A stretch of DNA of 64,000 nt, from assembly GCA_022606425.2 (NCBI GenBank), contig JAHDVF020001467.1, positions 496,001 to 560,000 on the forward strand, written 5' to 3'. This DNA comes from Lepidostoma basale. Lineage: Eukaryota > Arthropoda > Insecta > Trichoptera > Lepidostomatidae. Position 1 is the stretch's first letter. Every line of letters starts with the position of its first letter. The notes beneath the pieces were generated by a model. The model worked only from the letters and a program-made list of their open reading frames with translations, searched no databases and was not told the DNA's origin. Made by a program: the position numbers and the translations under genes. This document shows positions 1 to 10,815 of the stretch, in pieces.

Positions 1-1
1 T

Positions 2-898
2 ATGAGAGAGCTGAAAGGGTTGGATGTAGGTGCCAAAATGAGCGGAGTGTCAGTAAGCTGTCTCTTGTATGCGGATGACGCTGTCCTACTTGCTGACAAC
101 GAGCATGAACTACAAGTCCTGGTGAATTGTATGTATGAGGTATGCATGCGAAATGATCTGATGATGAATGTTAATAAGTCCAAGGTAATGATTTTTGAAA
201 AGGAAGAAACCATGACAGTCTGCAACATTAGCGTGAATGGTGAAAACTTGGAGCAAGTAGTTGAGTTTGTGTATTTAGGTAGTATGTTTACAAGAGATGG
301 GCGAGTGGAGAGGGATATTGAAAGAAGGGTTGGGGCAGGCAACAAAGTGAATGGTGCACTTAAAGTTGTCATCGCAAACAAAAACCTATCCAAAAAAGCT
401 AGAATGGCAGTGCACAATGGTGTTCTTCTACCGACCCTTATGTATGGAAGCGAAGCATGGAACTGGCAAAGGAAGGATGAAAGTAGAATAAATGCAGTAG
501 AAATGAGATCTCTTAGACGAATGTGTGGATATTCTGTGTATGATAGAGTGTCGAATGAAAATATAAGAAGTGAATGCGGTGCGAATGATGGTGTCATGAA
601 CAAAATAATGAAAGGATCATTAAGATGGTTTGGACATATGGAAAGAATGAATGAAGAAAGAATGGTAAAAAAATTATATGTTAATGATGTAAATGGAACC
701 AGAAATAGAGGAAGACCGAGGAAAACGTGGCACGATCAAATAAATCAAATATTGAATGTCGGCCATGTGAGGAGTCAGAGAAATCGACGCGCGTGCATGA
801 CACGATGTATGAATGTTGAGGAAGCGAGAGAAATATGTCAGGAAAGAAAGGTGTGGCAGTCCATTCTTTCTGCCTACCCCTTCGGGGAGACGGCGTGA
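2..898 (+). CDS. LINE-A reverse transcriptase, C-terminal part (cut by window edge)
   Basis: This is the C-terminal 298 residues of a non-LTR retrotransposon polyprotein; the 5' part lies outside the window, so the first ATG is probably internal. The catalytic motif C of the reverse transcriptase, YADD, is at residues 23-26 (nt 68-79). It is followed by the thumb-like stretch VVEFVYLGSMF and the post-RT region typical of insect LINEs, with MYGSEAW, LRWFGHMERM and RNRGRPRKTW. Such proteins nick a target and copy their own RNA into it. The frame is open to a TGA only a few bases before the (GTTA)n tail, so the element has almost no 3' UTR. It is the least damaged LINE-A copy here and the reference for the others. 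The clade is not assigned with confidence. Confidence 0.85.
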   Translation: MRELKGLDVGAKMSGVSVSCLLYADDAVLLADNEHELQVLVNCMYEVCMRNDLMMNVNKSKVMIFEKEETMTVCNISVNGENLEQVVEFVYLGSMFTRDGRVERDIERRVGAGNKVNGALKVVIANKNLSKKARMAVHNGVLLPTLMYGSEAWNWQRKDESRINAVEMRSLRRMCGYSVYDRVSNENIRSECGANDGVMNKIMKGSLRWFGHMERMNEERMVKKLYVNDVNGTRNRGRPRKTWHDQINQILNVGHVRSQRNRRACMTRCMNVEEAREICQERKVWQSILSAYPFGETA

Positions 899-924
899 TG
901 GTTAGTTAGTTAGTTAGTTAGTTA
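899..924 (+). repeat. (GTTA)n 3' tail of LINE-A
   Basis: About five GTTA units follow the stop codon directly. The same tail ends the copies near 10.1, 26.6 and 28.8 kb and, in reverse complement, those near 1.5, 39.85, 48.6 and 53.7 kb, so it is the family's own 3' terminus and not a chance microsatellite. It is not the TTAGG insect telomere repeat. Confidence 0.85.
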
Positions 925-1044
925 AATAAATATAATTGGATAAAAAGTAAAAAAGTGTTTGTTTTTTTTTTAAGAATAAACTTCTTGAGAACAGCGTTTT
1001 CATAACGTTAATTTTCTCATTATTTACATTAATTACATTACTAA

Positions 1045-1365
1045 ATTTCTGAGATAAAGACACTGAGAATAATGACAGGCAAGACACTAAGAGATCGATT
1101 GAGGAACAGAATAAGAGATATATATGAGGCTGGGATTATTATCAATTGGAGTAGATAGCAAAGGATTAGAGGACTGATATGGTCATGTCTTAAGAATATA
1201 CACCACCAGACATCCCTGTATTGCACGTCAACCACACGGAACTCACCCTCGTGAAAGATTTCCCAAATAATGGAAGGACAGCTTGGAATCTACCTCTTAG
1301 GAGGAGCAACCCTCTGGAGAACAGATCAAATAGGTTTATAGCAAGGAAGAAGAAGACTACATTAC
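1045..1365 (+). mobile_element. Decayed LINE 3' end with (GAA)-rich tail
   Basis: Frames on the + strand give broken pieces of a LINE post-RT region: a stretch like LRTMTGKTLRDRLRNRIRDI followed by a 'RGLIWSC' segment corresponding to the usual RLRWxGHV, then AAGAAGAAG at 1350-1360. Several stops and frameshifts are present, so it is an old 5'-truncated copy. It lies between a + strand and a - strand LINE-A copy. Confidence 0.55.
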
Positions 1366-1517
1366 TATAGTTAGACAGGTAGCATTTAAATCTGTGGTTA
1401 AAGTACAGATATTTGGTACCAACACTTTATAATTTCATCTTATAATATTTTATATCATAACTTAATGGGAAAAAGTTAAACTTCAGACATTCAATATCGC
1501 ATAGTTTCATATTACTC

Positions 1518-1995
1518 AACTAACTAACTAACTAATTAACCATCACGCCGTTTCTCCGGAGGGGTAGGCAGAGAGGATGGATCGCCACATTGTTCTATCC
1601 TGGTATAATTCTCGCGCATCTTCTACATTCACACATCGTGACATGCACGCTCGTCGATTTTCCCTACTTCGAACATGGCCGCTTTTCTGTTATTGATTAA
1701 TTTGATGACGCCATGTCTTCCTTGGCCTTCCTCGACTTCTTTTCCCAATCACACTACTTGTATATTTCTTTTTAAAAATCCATTCGATGCATATATCCAA
1801 ACCATCTTAGTGACCCTTTCTTAATTTTATTTATCACGCATTCATCAGCCTTACATTCCTTTCTTACTTCATCATTATGATATTCTATCATATATTGTTT
1901 TTCCGCGTATTATTCTTATTGACCTCATTTCTACGGCATTTATCCTACTTTTACCCTTCTTCTGCTAACTACGAGCTTTACTTCCATACAAACAC
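1518..1995 (-). mobile_element. LINE-A copy, 5'-truncated and decayed
   Basis: Reading rightward, the copy begins with CTAACTAACTAACTA (the inverted tail) and CATCACGCCGT, the complement of the LINE-A 3' end. It then runs backward through the post-RT region to about 1990, where the complement of a YGS-like segment appears. The frame is broken by several indels. Being tail-inward to the 2-924 copy, it makes an inverted pair about 600 bp apart. Confidence 0.8.
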
Positions 1996-1999
1996 TTAC

Positions 2000-2650
2000 T
2001 CAACACGCAATTGAAATTATATTTGTTTTGCAATGACAAATTATTCACAGATGAGTCCCGTTGACTGTACAAATCGATACTGTTTGAATATCACAAAATC
2101 CGTTGCGTTATCTAAGCCACGAACCCACACCTGTCTTACTCAACAATTTATCAATGCTGTATGCATTTACGAAAATTCACCGGATTATTTTCCCTGCTGA
2201 GGTCTCGGTGTACGTCCGGGATCTATTCCGCTGGCGCAGCATCCCGAATAATGGTCCAGCCCCCCTTCTCACCCCTCCGCAGCCCACTCATCATCATTTT
2301 GTCCGTTGGCCGCATTTCATTCAATTATAATTAAATCATTATTTCACTGAGCGGTTTAGCGCGGCTGACGTTTCATTCCGAGTCGTTTGGCCCTCTGACA
2401 GTCGGGCTTTGAGCGCGTGAAATATCCCAAATTTAGATAACTCACTATTCCGCATGTTCAAAATATACGTAACAATAATGTTACCTGCAATAGTTAGAAC
2501 GTTCTTACTTACTTATAATAATTATTCTAAATTTTAAGTGAATCTAATGTTTTACGCATTTAAAAATACGTAATACTTAGCTATGGATGATTATTAAAAG
2601 TACATAAAAAAATAATGAAAAAACAAAAAAAAAAAATTATAAATATACGA
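2000..2650. other. Unique sequence with a GC-richer patch
   Basis: No repeat family seen elsewhere in the window is present. A GC-richer patch at about 2195-2415 stands out from AT-rich flanks and holds a 75-codon frame (2103-2330, +) that is not recognised and has no coding signal I can defend. Confidence 0.3.
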
Positions 2651-2654
2651 GTAT

Positions 2655-2806
2655 TTTGAGTTCAATTCCACTTTTGTATATAGCTTTGAACGGTCTCGGC
2701 AGCTCTATGCCATCTTCTGGAGGCTGGTGAAATCTCGTCCAGAAGATGGCTGGTAGCGCCCGAATCCGATCAAAGCCATAAACCTAAGTGGAATTAAACT
2801 AAAGAT
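2655..2806. mobile_element. Foldback FB9
   Basis: About 65-bp arms pair with each other: 2657-2722 (ending CCATCTTCTGGA) against 2740-2806 (starting TCCAGAAGATGG), including TTCAATTCCACTT against AAGTGGAATTAA. The loop is under 20 bp. There is no coding capacity and only this copy. It resembles the other foldbacks in layout but shows no clear hammerhead-like core. Confidence 0.7.
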
Positions 2807-2834
2807 ATTTTATATAAGAAATTTAAATACATTT

Positions 2835-3390
2835 TTTTATTAATTGTCGTCATTGGTTATAAATCGTCCAGTATAGCACATAGGCCTCTATTCCCGACTT
2901 TCACAACTCTCTATCCCTCGCCACTCTGTGCTATTGACCTCCTGCACTCGTTTGATGTAATCAAACCATCTTGTTTGGGGTCTGACCGGATTTCTGTGGC
3001 CGGTTCTCGTTCGCCATCCCAGGGTGCGTCTAGTCCACCGATTATCAGTTGTCCTCGCTATATAGTAGGCCCGATTCCACTTCAACGAAACTATTTTACA
3101 CGGTACATCGACATCTTTGGTCCTTTCCCGCAGACCGATGTTCAACAACCTCTTCTTCATTGCTCGCTGGATCACTTTGAGTTTATATATTATTCATTTT
3201 GTGAACGTGATCGTTTCAAACCCATATCTCAGTACTGGGAGGATGCACATGTCAAATATATTTTTCTCCAGGTGGTTTGCAAATCGTTTGGACTTGAATA
3301 TAGGACAGTTTACCGAAAACAGCCTATGTAAGGTCCTGCCTACATTCGATCTCCGCTTCTTAATTGTCTCCACACATGTTTGATCACATG
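2835..3390 (-). pseudogene. LINE-D post-RT region, broken by a stop codon
   Basis: On the - strand the frame reads from about 3385 through CVETIKKRRS, a YGFETITFTK segment, an in-frame TGA at 3196-3194, then KLKVIQRAMKKRLLNIGLRERTK, a WNRAYYIARTTDNRWTRRTL segment and a RPQTRWFDYIKR segment, ending at 2888. The remains of an 'EAYVxxWT' 3' end follow. This order (IQRAMER, AGHIARxxDNRW, GRPxxRW) is the post-RT region of a common insect LINE lineage. Only this region is left: no catalytic YADD, one stop, and the G of the AGH motif lost. It is an old 5'-truncated copy. Confidence 0.75.
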
Positions 3391-4270
3391 TCTTAGATAT
3401 ACACGCATAAATAATAATTTATAAAATTATTTCAATTTAAAGCATAATTAGGCATTAATTTGCATTTAAGAAAAGCACATCGATGAATTGACTACGAGCG
3501 CTTCCAAATTTAGACATTAGTTCACACTTATGGATGTGGTACTTTGGTTTATATGAGAGACCACGGGGCAGATTCCATAAAAAATACATAGATGCATTTT
3601 TTTTTGCTACACGTTTATCCACTTAATTTATCGACTGGACCGCAAGAAGTGAAATCCATCTAGAGTGTCATTAAGAGAGAGCCGGTCGGTACCTACCCCG
3701 TGAAGTTTGTATCGCCAGAGTGACAACACACACCGGCACTCAGGATCACAGCGGTCGGTAATGGCGGGAACACGTCTACCTACGGCAGCCATCTTGTTTA
3801 CCTTAATTCCATGTAATGGACGCCGATATCCAGCTGTGACTCTCGGCCGCTTGTGGAGATTTCCGAGAAATACACACTGAATAAATTGAAAATGCGTTGG
3901 GAAAATTCTGTGTTTGTATCGTCTAGTGTCGGGTTGGTTTTGTATCGAATTACGAAACATGGAATAACTGTTTATTTTTAAGTTTAGAGAAAATAATGCA
4001 GAAGGATATTTTTCTAGTGATACGCGAGTACTCCTTTATTGAAGCAAAGATTACGAAGCTGATGAAGCGTTGTTGATTTCATTACATTAACACAGTGGTA
4101 AAAGATCTTTTATTTATTTGTTTCTTAAGTATTAGTTTATTTTTCTAGTAACAGACGTGGTGTCATCATCATGGCTTTAACATATACAGAATATTCTACC
4201 CAGTTTGGCATTTAAAAAAAATGAAAGAAGTATTTTCATAAATTTGTTTAGCTTCTTTATTGATTGACAC
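3390..4270. other. Unassigned unique sequence
   Basis: No repeat shared with the rest of the window was found. A 110-codon frame on the - strand (3628-3960) overlaps a GC-richer patch at 3640-3870; its translation is not recognised. Because that patch is open mainly through low stop density, I do not call it a gene. Confidence 0.3.
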
Positions 4271-4271
4271 T

Positions 4272-4505
4272 AACTGACTATCACACCATCACCCGATTTC
4301 CTCGAAGGTGTGAGTAGAGAGGATGGATAAACCACACAGCCTTATCCTGACATATCCTTTGAGATTCCTCTATATTCATGCATCGTCAGCCATATACTTG
4401 ACGATTTTTTCCACTTCGATTAATTTGATAATGCCATGTCTGCTGGTATACAACTGTTTAACCATTCTTTTCCCACCCATTCGTTCTATTTTTCTAGACT
4501 ATTTC
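4272..4505 (-). mobile_element. LINE-A 3' fragment
   Basis: The complement of the LINE-A 3' end (CATCACCCGATTTCCTC, then GATGGATAAACC) is followed by the complement of the last ~70 codons, with indels. The tail is reduced to TGACTAT. Confidence 0.65.
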
Positions 4506-4904
4506 GCTGATTGAAAATGAACTTAAATCGTAAATAGTTTTTCTTGAATGTTTTTTGGGAATTGATCATAGTTTAACAAAATCTTTTGTTTACGAAATTC
4601 CGAGCTGAGATGAAGTTATTACCTGTAACATATAATTAACAAATGTAAGTAGTAAACTGATCTAGGGCAGATGAAATTGTTTAATAAAATTTGAGAGGTA
4701 TCATGTGTCAAACAATTGAATAAATTAACAACGTAGGTACATACGATAGTGGAAGAGAACACAGTATTGATTTTTTTAAAGCGATATGATTTATTTCGCT
4801 GTATGATATAGCAATCTAATATTATTTCAGAATTAAATTGAATAAATGAAAAATAAGTCGAGGAAAAACCATGGAAAACATGGCATAACTAAATTAATCA
4901 ACCT

Positions 4905-5065
4905 TTGAAAGGCGGCCATGTTCAAGTCGGAACAATCGATGAGCATGCGTAATAAGGTATGTGAATGTAGAAGATGCGGGAGAGTTTTGTCAGGATAGAA
5001 CAGTGTAGAGGTCTATCCTCTCTGCCTACCCCTCCGGAGAAACGAGGTGATGGTTAGATAGTTAC
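4905..5065 (+). mobile_element. LINE-A 3' fragment
   Basis: The final ~45 codons of LINE-A (AGCATGCGTAATAAG, GTAGAAGATGCGGG, CTGCCTACCCCTCCGG) end in GTGATGGTTAGATAGTTA, a mutated tail. It is an old truncated copy. Confidence 0.75.
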
Positions 5066-5269
5066 AGTTCATTTTAACTTACATACAAAAAAATCCAAAG
5101 ATTTGTATAGATTTAACGAATGTAATATATTTTTATAATGTTGGATTAAAAGTCTGATAGTCAGTTTTTTCTGGTCGTTGTTTAGTTCAAATATTAACGC
5201 ATCTGATTGTAAGCAAAATGTTAGAATCTACAGTGCGTCCAAGATTCGGTAAGCCATCAATTATTTGGG

Positions 5270-5485
5270 AAACGGACACCGACATTTACGTCGCGTTACG
5301 TCGCGCTCCGGGGACGCCGGACGTCCACGTAAAAAACAGGACCGTCTCTAGGACATGTGTATCGGGCGGGGGCGTGCCGCCCAGCGATTGCCGACTTCCG
5401 GCGGAAGGGCGGCGATCGGCGGCTGAGGAGCGCCGGGGGGGCTGCAAAAAAGCTACCGGCATCGGAGATCGCAGTTAGTGATGGC
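5270..5485. other. CpG-rich island with frames on both strands
   Basis: About 215 bp of GC-rich, CpG-dense sequence sit in strongly AT-rich DNA. An 86-codon frame (5218-5478, +) and a 79-codon frame (5296-5535, -) overlap it; neither is recognised. CGTCGCG occurs twice at its start. It could be a promoter-associated island, an exon or an unmethylated patch. The flanks 5066-5270 and 5485-5800 show nothing. Confidence 0.4.
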
Positions 5486-5802
5486 TGATGCCAGGGCCGT
5501 CGCGAGAAGATAATTTGATAATCATCGACAAACAAAAACTTACTTTTAAAATTGACAAAAAATCTACACCAAAAATATAATACATAAATTTTTTTGGCAT
5601 CATTTTTTCGAAGATATACATTTAGCTATAAAACCGATAAATTTTTAAATAAAACTATTTCCTTAACCATTTAAAATTAGTACATTAACCCTATTCATCG
5701 ATTACTAACGACATTAGCATTGAATGTTAATGTGGTCTTTGAATGTATTATTTTATTAAGTTTTCATATGAAACACTCACTTTGTGGTTAGACAATTAAA
5801 AC

Positions 5803-6035
5803 TTATAAAATAATAAAACACTTTGAATGCAACCACGGTATGGATATTATAACTTATGCCAACTAGTTTCGCTTAGACTCAAGGTTCATCAGGTCAATAT
5901 AATAACTACGAGTATATTGCTATTGTATTTCCCTGGTGAAGTTGGGGTCCAAGCGAAACTAGTTGGTATCAATTATAATAACCATACCGTGGTTAAATAC
6001 GTAGCGTTTTATTATTTTATAAGCTCATTATTTTA
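5803..6035. mobile_element. Foldback FB5 with hammerhead-like cores in both arms
   Basis: Arms 5803-5877 and 5951-6030 are near-complementary: AACCACGGTATGG against CCATACCGTGGTT, and CCAACTAGTTTCGCTT against AAGCGAAACTAGTTGG. On the - strand the left arm reads CTGATGAA (5892-5885), a short hairpin, GAAAC, then ACTAGT followed by T. On the + strand the right arm reads CTGGTGAA, a hairpin (5941-5954), GAAAC and ACTAGTT. The order is that of a hammerhead ribozyme core with minimal helix III. It has no coding capacity. Confidence 0.75.
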
Positions 6036-6107
6036 TTACTATCTTATTAAAACCGCAAACAATCCTTCAGAAGGCGTGTTCTAAAAATTAAGTAATTTAT
6101 AAACATG

Positions 6108-6345
6108 TTTCTTTATATACTTTGTATACAATACAAACTTTATTAAAAACCAAACAGACGTTTCGGACACCAAGCCGATTTGTGAACTATTTTTGTAATA
6201 TTTATATTTATATAATATCACTGGTGAAGGGCTTGTGTATCCAAAAAGTTTTTTTTTTTATATAAACATATATAAAATGCGTGTTGTATACAAAATATAT
6301 AAAAAAGGAAAGATTATACATCCGCAAAACAAAGGTTTGTCAAAT
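6108..6345. mobile_element. Foldback FB2, decayed
   Basis: The left arm starts with TATACTTTGTATACAA and CAGACGTTTCGGACA; the right arm has CACTGGTGAAGGGC and GTGTTGTATACAAAA. Compared with the 34.1- and 55.6-kb copies, the right-hand core has lost GAAA (it reads CCAAAAAG), so this copy is probably inactive. Confidence 0.65.
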
Positions 6346-6349
6346 ATAG

Positions 6350-7285
6350 AAGAAATTAATTTATAATTTCAGATATACGTATAATCTAAAAGTTCATTTG
6401 TTTACTCGTTAGGAATGTGTCATTAGTCGTGGAATAGTCGAATATTGGATAGTAGAAAAGGGCAATAAAATGCCTTTCGCTATCCCTGGCAACCCGTGGT
6501 GATGGAAATCGTCCTAGGGTGGCGGTGGCGGTAGGTGTGTGTCCTCAAAACAGCAGGAAACTTCCAAATCTCCGTTATATATGGACCTCTGATAAACATC
6601 GTCACCATAAAGGTTTTATTGAGAGCGAAATTGAAGTTATGTTAAGAAAAAAGAGAGATTTTTTCAAACAATATAAATCTTCGAAACGATTACGTACTTG
6701 TTAATGGATAAAACTGGGATTATTTTAAATTCAGCCGTATGTATAATACATTTATAGTATTTATTCTTTTAGTTCTAAATTACTTAGTAACAATTTTTTT
6801 ATATTAGCTGGTAGAAATAACGACACACATCAGAAATATTAGAAGACAAGAAATACATGTAACATATATAAAAAAGTCTAATTCATCTGATGACTTGTTG
6901 GTTCCATCTTCATTCTCCTGGAATGTGGACTGCCAACTATCTCACCATCTCATAGGTGGTCGGTCACGTGGTCTGGAACCCTTCGGTTGACTGTCTCGAG
7001 CTATCTTTGGGATTCAATTTCTTGCATACGGGAGAAATACTCGTTCCAATATCATCTTCTTTGGCGTCCCCATCTGACAATGTCTTCAACCTCGGAAATT
7101 CTTCGTATTTCTGTTTTAATTTTTTATTTGGCCTAGAAGAATTTTGCCAGGAAAAACGACACTTTTAATTAATAATGATTGCCAAACAAATTGATCGGCT
7201 TGAAATTATTAATATATGTTTTTACAAACATGCATATTTATTTTATCACAAATAAGATTAACAATGTAGTGTTTATCTGATTTTT
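6350..7285. other. Unassigned sequence
   Basis: A 61-codon frame (6519-6704, +) ends in a basic helix-like segment (MLRKKRDFFKQYKSSKR) that vaguely resembles the linker before LINE reverse transcriptases, but it is too short to call. A GC-richer patch at 6900-7100 could be the complement of a LINE 3' end; no diagnostic motif is left. Confidence 0.25.
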
Positions 7286-7289
7286 ACAA

Positions 7290-7495
7290 ATTTCTTTTTG
7301 ACACCTTTTTTAGGAATGTTTACACTGGTTTTTCCACTTTTGAGTTTATTTTTTTCGACTTATTTCGAAGGCTTTACACCTTCATCATCGAGAGAACTAT
7401 ATAAACGTTTATATCATTTTTCCAATGATGAAAGTGTAAGGCCTTTGAAACACGTCGAAAAAAGAAACTCAAATAAAAAAACAGTGTTTTAATTC
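7290..7495. mobile_element. Foldback FB7
   Basis: Arms pair around a 30-bp centre: TTTGAGTTTATTTTTTTCGA (7340-7359) against the complement at 7457-7477. The + strand right arm reads AATGATGAA, AGTGTAAGGCCTTT, GAAAC, ACACGTC; the - strand left arm reads GATGATGAAGG, GCCTTCGAAA. Both follow the hammerhead-like order, with the first C of CTGATGA replaced. Related fragments lie at 24.0, 40.0 and 41.5 kb. Confidence 0.65.
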
Positions 7496-7499
7496 ATTA

Positions 7500-8165
7500 A
7501 AAAATTCGTCATTATGGAATTTCACAGTGTACGCCTCACGTTTATCTATATTTTTTTAAGTTTAGGTGTATATAAAGTATATCAAAAATCAAAATTTCAT
7601 ACGCATTTTACCGATACTTTTTTTGCTACAAAGATAAATAATAGATATATTTGGGTTGGGAATGGAGATCCCTTTCATGTCCATAAAGGAATATAAATCG
7701 AACCTTCATCTTCTGGAACCCCCGGGTGAAGGTAGCGCCCACCCTCCCCGAAGTCCACCTATTTCACAATGAAAAAAAACATACACAACTTCTGATAAAC
7801 TATCCGTCATTAATCATTGAGCTTCATTTTTTACATCGAGTCAATTCCCTTCCTTCCTGCTGCGGTATTTGTCAGCCGTGACCGCAGGAAGATCTGATTC
7901 CTACTTTATTTACGTTTTGGGAGTTTACGTGTTTTTCATGTTTTCTTTCATGGTTTTTATCTAAAATTATATGTATATATATTAAATTAATTATATATTA
8001 AATTAAATGGAGAAATACATATTTAAAATATGTTTTAGGTAAATGGTATCACAATTTTTATTTTTCATTTATGCACATTATTATTATTATTATTTTGTGG
8101 AATCGCTCTTTACATCATTACAGCGCGAGCCAAATCGATGTAAAGGGTTAATCGATGTAAATCGA
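7500..8165. other. Unassigned sequence with small simple repeats
   Basis: No shared repeat was found in most of it. An (ATT)n run lies at 8080-8095, and three close copies of ATCGATGTA lie at 8133-8167, just beside the SINE-1 copy. Confidence 0.4.
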
Positions 8166-8167
8166 TG

Positions 8168-8310
8168 TAGCTATCATATTGTTTCTCATGATATGTGATA
8201 GGTAGCTAACCTATCACCATTTTATTATCACATGAATTCTGCACCAGACCAAAGACAGTGTAACAATCACACTGCCATTGCCGGGAATCGAACCAGGAAC
8301 CCATCAGTTG
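8168..8310 (-). mobile_element. SINE-1, tRNA-derived, truncated
   Basis: It reads on the - strand. The complement of the B box (GGAATCGAACC) is followed in the element's sense by the body diagnostic words: CAGTGTGATTGTTACACTG, CTTTGGTCTGGTGCAGAA and AATAAAATGGTGATAGG. The A-box end is missing. An FB4 arm adjoins it directly on the right. Confidence 0.75.
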
Positions 8311-8324
8311 TATTGACATCATCA

Positions 8325-8505
8325 TCAGTTGTTCAGATTGTAATACCCGATGTTGTCAACATAGGTTGACAAAACAGCTGTCGCGAAAAATAAAAAAATA
8401 ATTAATTGTGATACTATAAACGCCGTTTTATAATTAAACAGTTAATAATGTTGAAGCATCATAGGGTTGCGGCCAAAACAATTGACTATTTAAATATTTT
8501 TTGAA
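8325..8505. mobile_element. Foldback FB4, one arm
   Basis: Only the right arm is kept: a GATGTTGTCAACATAGG palindrome, GACAAAACAGCTGTCGCG, and the outer end with GAAGCATCATAGGG and GGCCAAAACAATTGAC. It matches the right arms of the 11.0- and 44.2-kb copies. The following 8505-8850 is AT-rich and holds nothing I can assign. Confidence 0.65.
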
Positions 8506-8854
8506 TAAATTAAAATCTACTATTCCGAATTAAGCAAAATCCAGTTAGATTAAACAAGTCACATTTTTTATATTATCAGTTTTTACTTTTTAAAAATGTA
8601 AATTATTCTGATTTGTTTGTTATACCACACTTTTAGGCCATATTAACTGATTATTTATCTTTATGACAAGAAAATGACATGAAAATTTGTATCACAAAAA
8701 TGTGTATATTTTTTTAAATATCAAAAAAAAAGTTTGATAAAACAAAATATTAAGCCAGTTTGAGACATACTCGTATATAGGGAAAACAAAACGCCTCACT
8801 ATTTTATTCTCTCTTATGTCAAATAACAGCAATAATAATTGAATTAAACAGCGT

Positions 8855-9030
8855 TAATGATTACATTCTAAATTTCTTCTATGTTCACCATACTTTGTGC
8901 TGTAGATGTTTTATTTGTCTTTTTCTTTTTGATATACTTTGCATATACAACACTTACTTGAAAAAATATATATTATCAGACATGTTTCGGACAACCCGGT
9001 CCTTCCTCAGTGATTTATAAAGATATTTAA
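8855..9030. mobile_element. Foldback FB2, left arm
   Basis: It starts with CTATGTTCACCATACTTTG and CTGTAGATGTTTTATTTG, then TATACTTTGCATATACAACA. On the - strand it reads CTGAGGAA (9010-9003), GGACCGGGTTGTCC as helix II, GAAAC, and ACATGTC (8984-8978). The helix is intact but the core U7 is G. Similar downstream sequence to about 9130 (TGACAGATGTTATAAAG) also follows the 26.3-kb copy. Confidence 0.65.
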
Positions 9031-10040
9031 AATGTTATAAAATTGTTTAAATATATGATCAGTTTTGACAGATGTTATAAAGATTTATTTTGGGACGTTA
9101 ATGCTTTTGATAAAACAATTATTATGAATATTTAAAACTAAAATAATAATTTTAAGCTCTTATTGGGGTTCAGGTAATTACTCACAACAAAGGAAATAAA
9201 TCAAAGATTGGACGTTAAATTTATTTGATTATTTAAAATATTTTTAATTGCTTTAAATTGTTCAAATGTTTGTTAACGAATTAAAATGTTGTAATTGGTA
9301 TTTCGTAGGAGATAATTCCAGAGCTTCTGCGTATAGAAGCCGACATCATCACCCACTCCACTCACCTAATCCACGTTCCTGCGAGCACTCCCTTTAAAAC
9401 TGGGTTCGTAATAATTCAACCGATGAATCTGACGACCTTTCCACTCTTCGTTATTTATTTTCTTCCTCCTTGTCTATGATCCCCCTTCCGTTTCTTATGA
9501 TATTCCGCGTACCTTTTACCCCCGGGGGAGGCTACCGCCCCTTTTTATCTCCCCCCTCCGGGATAGTTTTTATTTATAGGCTTATGATCGCAGGTTATTC
9601 GACCGCATTATTAATTCTAGCATCAGACAACTCGTTTGCTCCTCTGGCTCCCATTTTCCTTGGCTAATGGCTTGTTTTTCTTTATATTTTCACAAGATTG
9701 AGTACCGCGGAGAGAGTTCTGTGTTTAAGAGTTTTCACTGGAATAATGTTTAAAGAATTTCAAGTAAAATTCTAGCATTTAAAAATTACTAAGAAAGCAA
9801 TATTAAATAGAACATTTTAATATCTCTGCAAATACATTTTTTAAACAAAAACAAAAAGTTAGTGTAAGCTATGATAAAACAATAGAAATACGTGTAATCC
9901 TGAAAAAAATTTGACACTCATCTGTTTTTTATATGTTTATTTAGAGACTAAATACTTGTAATGCTATTTGAAAAAATATTTGATTATTATGTGATTATTA
10001 TATTGTTGATTATTTAAAATGGAATATGAAATGCCAAGAT
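9030..10040. other. Unassigned sequence
   Basis: AT-rich except for a C/T-rich patch at 9340-9660 containing a 65-codon frame (9470-9667, +), not recognised. No shared repeat beyond the FB2-linked piece at 9055-9135. Confidence 0.25.
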
Positions 10041-10044
10041 AGCA

Positions 10045-10141
10045 GTCTCCGGCATTTATCAGGACAGAGCAGTATGGCGATCCATCATCACTGCCTACAC
10101 TTCCGGAGAAACGGCGTGATGGTTAGTTAGTTAGTTAGTTT
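10045..10141 (+). mobile_element. LINE-A 3' end with intact tail
   Basis: The last ~25 codons (ATCAGGACAGAGCAG, GGCGATCCATCATCACTG) are followed by CGGCGTGATGGTTAGTTAG and a clean (GTTA)4 tail. It is strongly 5'-truncated. Confidence 0.8.
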
Positions 10142-10815
10142 TCCTTTTATAATATTTAAACGAAATTTTCTTAAAATTTCAGCTCGGAAAAATTAAACAA
10201 CAACCGTGTAGTAAGCGTATAATGGGGATTAAAACCGTACCTATGACTACATTTATGTTTGATTCCTGTAAAGTAGTTTAAAATATATGTTCTTATCAAA
10301 CAGGTTTTCAAAAAAAGATTTATCAATTTCTTGACAAAACTCTAAAAGATTTCCCCTACAAAATGTACTTGAGATTCTCTCGAAAGTTATCTCCGGTGTC
10401 TAAGATAATTTAATTTCTGTTACCTTTGAGGTGAAAGCTCTGCGCTTGAAAATTAGCAGTAAATTTAAAACTTGTTTGTCGTTAAAAGTTCCAAATCCCA
10501 CCCCCCTGGAAGTTTAATGGCATTTGCGTTCGTGTATAAGGGTTTGCATCTTGCAGAAGTAATTAGGGGTTGAAAAGATTAAGTCTTATGATATTAATGA
10601 ATACCTTCAGTACGGCAGCCGACGGCACACGGTCAATTTACAGTTTCAAACAAAATTATAAAATCATGAATGTTTAACTCTTATGGATGAATATTTCATT
10701 ATGCTTTCGTTTCATCCAGTAAATATTCTCTTATAAGTAATTATGTTTTTAAGAAATTTCACAAAATAGATTTGCATAAACTTATTGGAATGGTTAAAAA
10801 CTTAGAATACAGTGT
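10142..10815. other. Unique sequence, nothing assigned
   Basis: A moderately GC-richer patch lies at 10480-10640. The words GGTGAAAGCTCTGCGCTTGA at 10432-10451 resemble a hairpin arm at 51.43 kb. No frame worth calling. Confidence 0.25.

Noticed and set aside
899..924. (TTAG)n runs as telomere repeats
   Set aside because: The unit is GTTA, not TTAGG, runs are short and they always follow the LINE-A 3' end.
3628..3960. 110-codon frame on the - strand as a host gene
   Set aside because: No motif, no splice or start context, and the length can arise by chance in a GC-richer patch.
8855..9135. FB elements as LTRs of a Penelope-like retroelement
   Set aside because: The hammerhead-like core suggests it, but no Penelope reverse transcriptase or GIY-YIG domain was found in the window.
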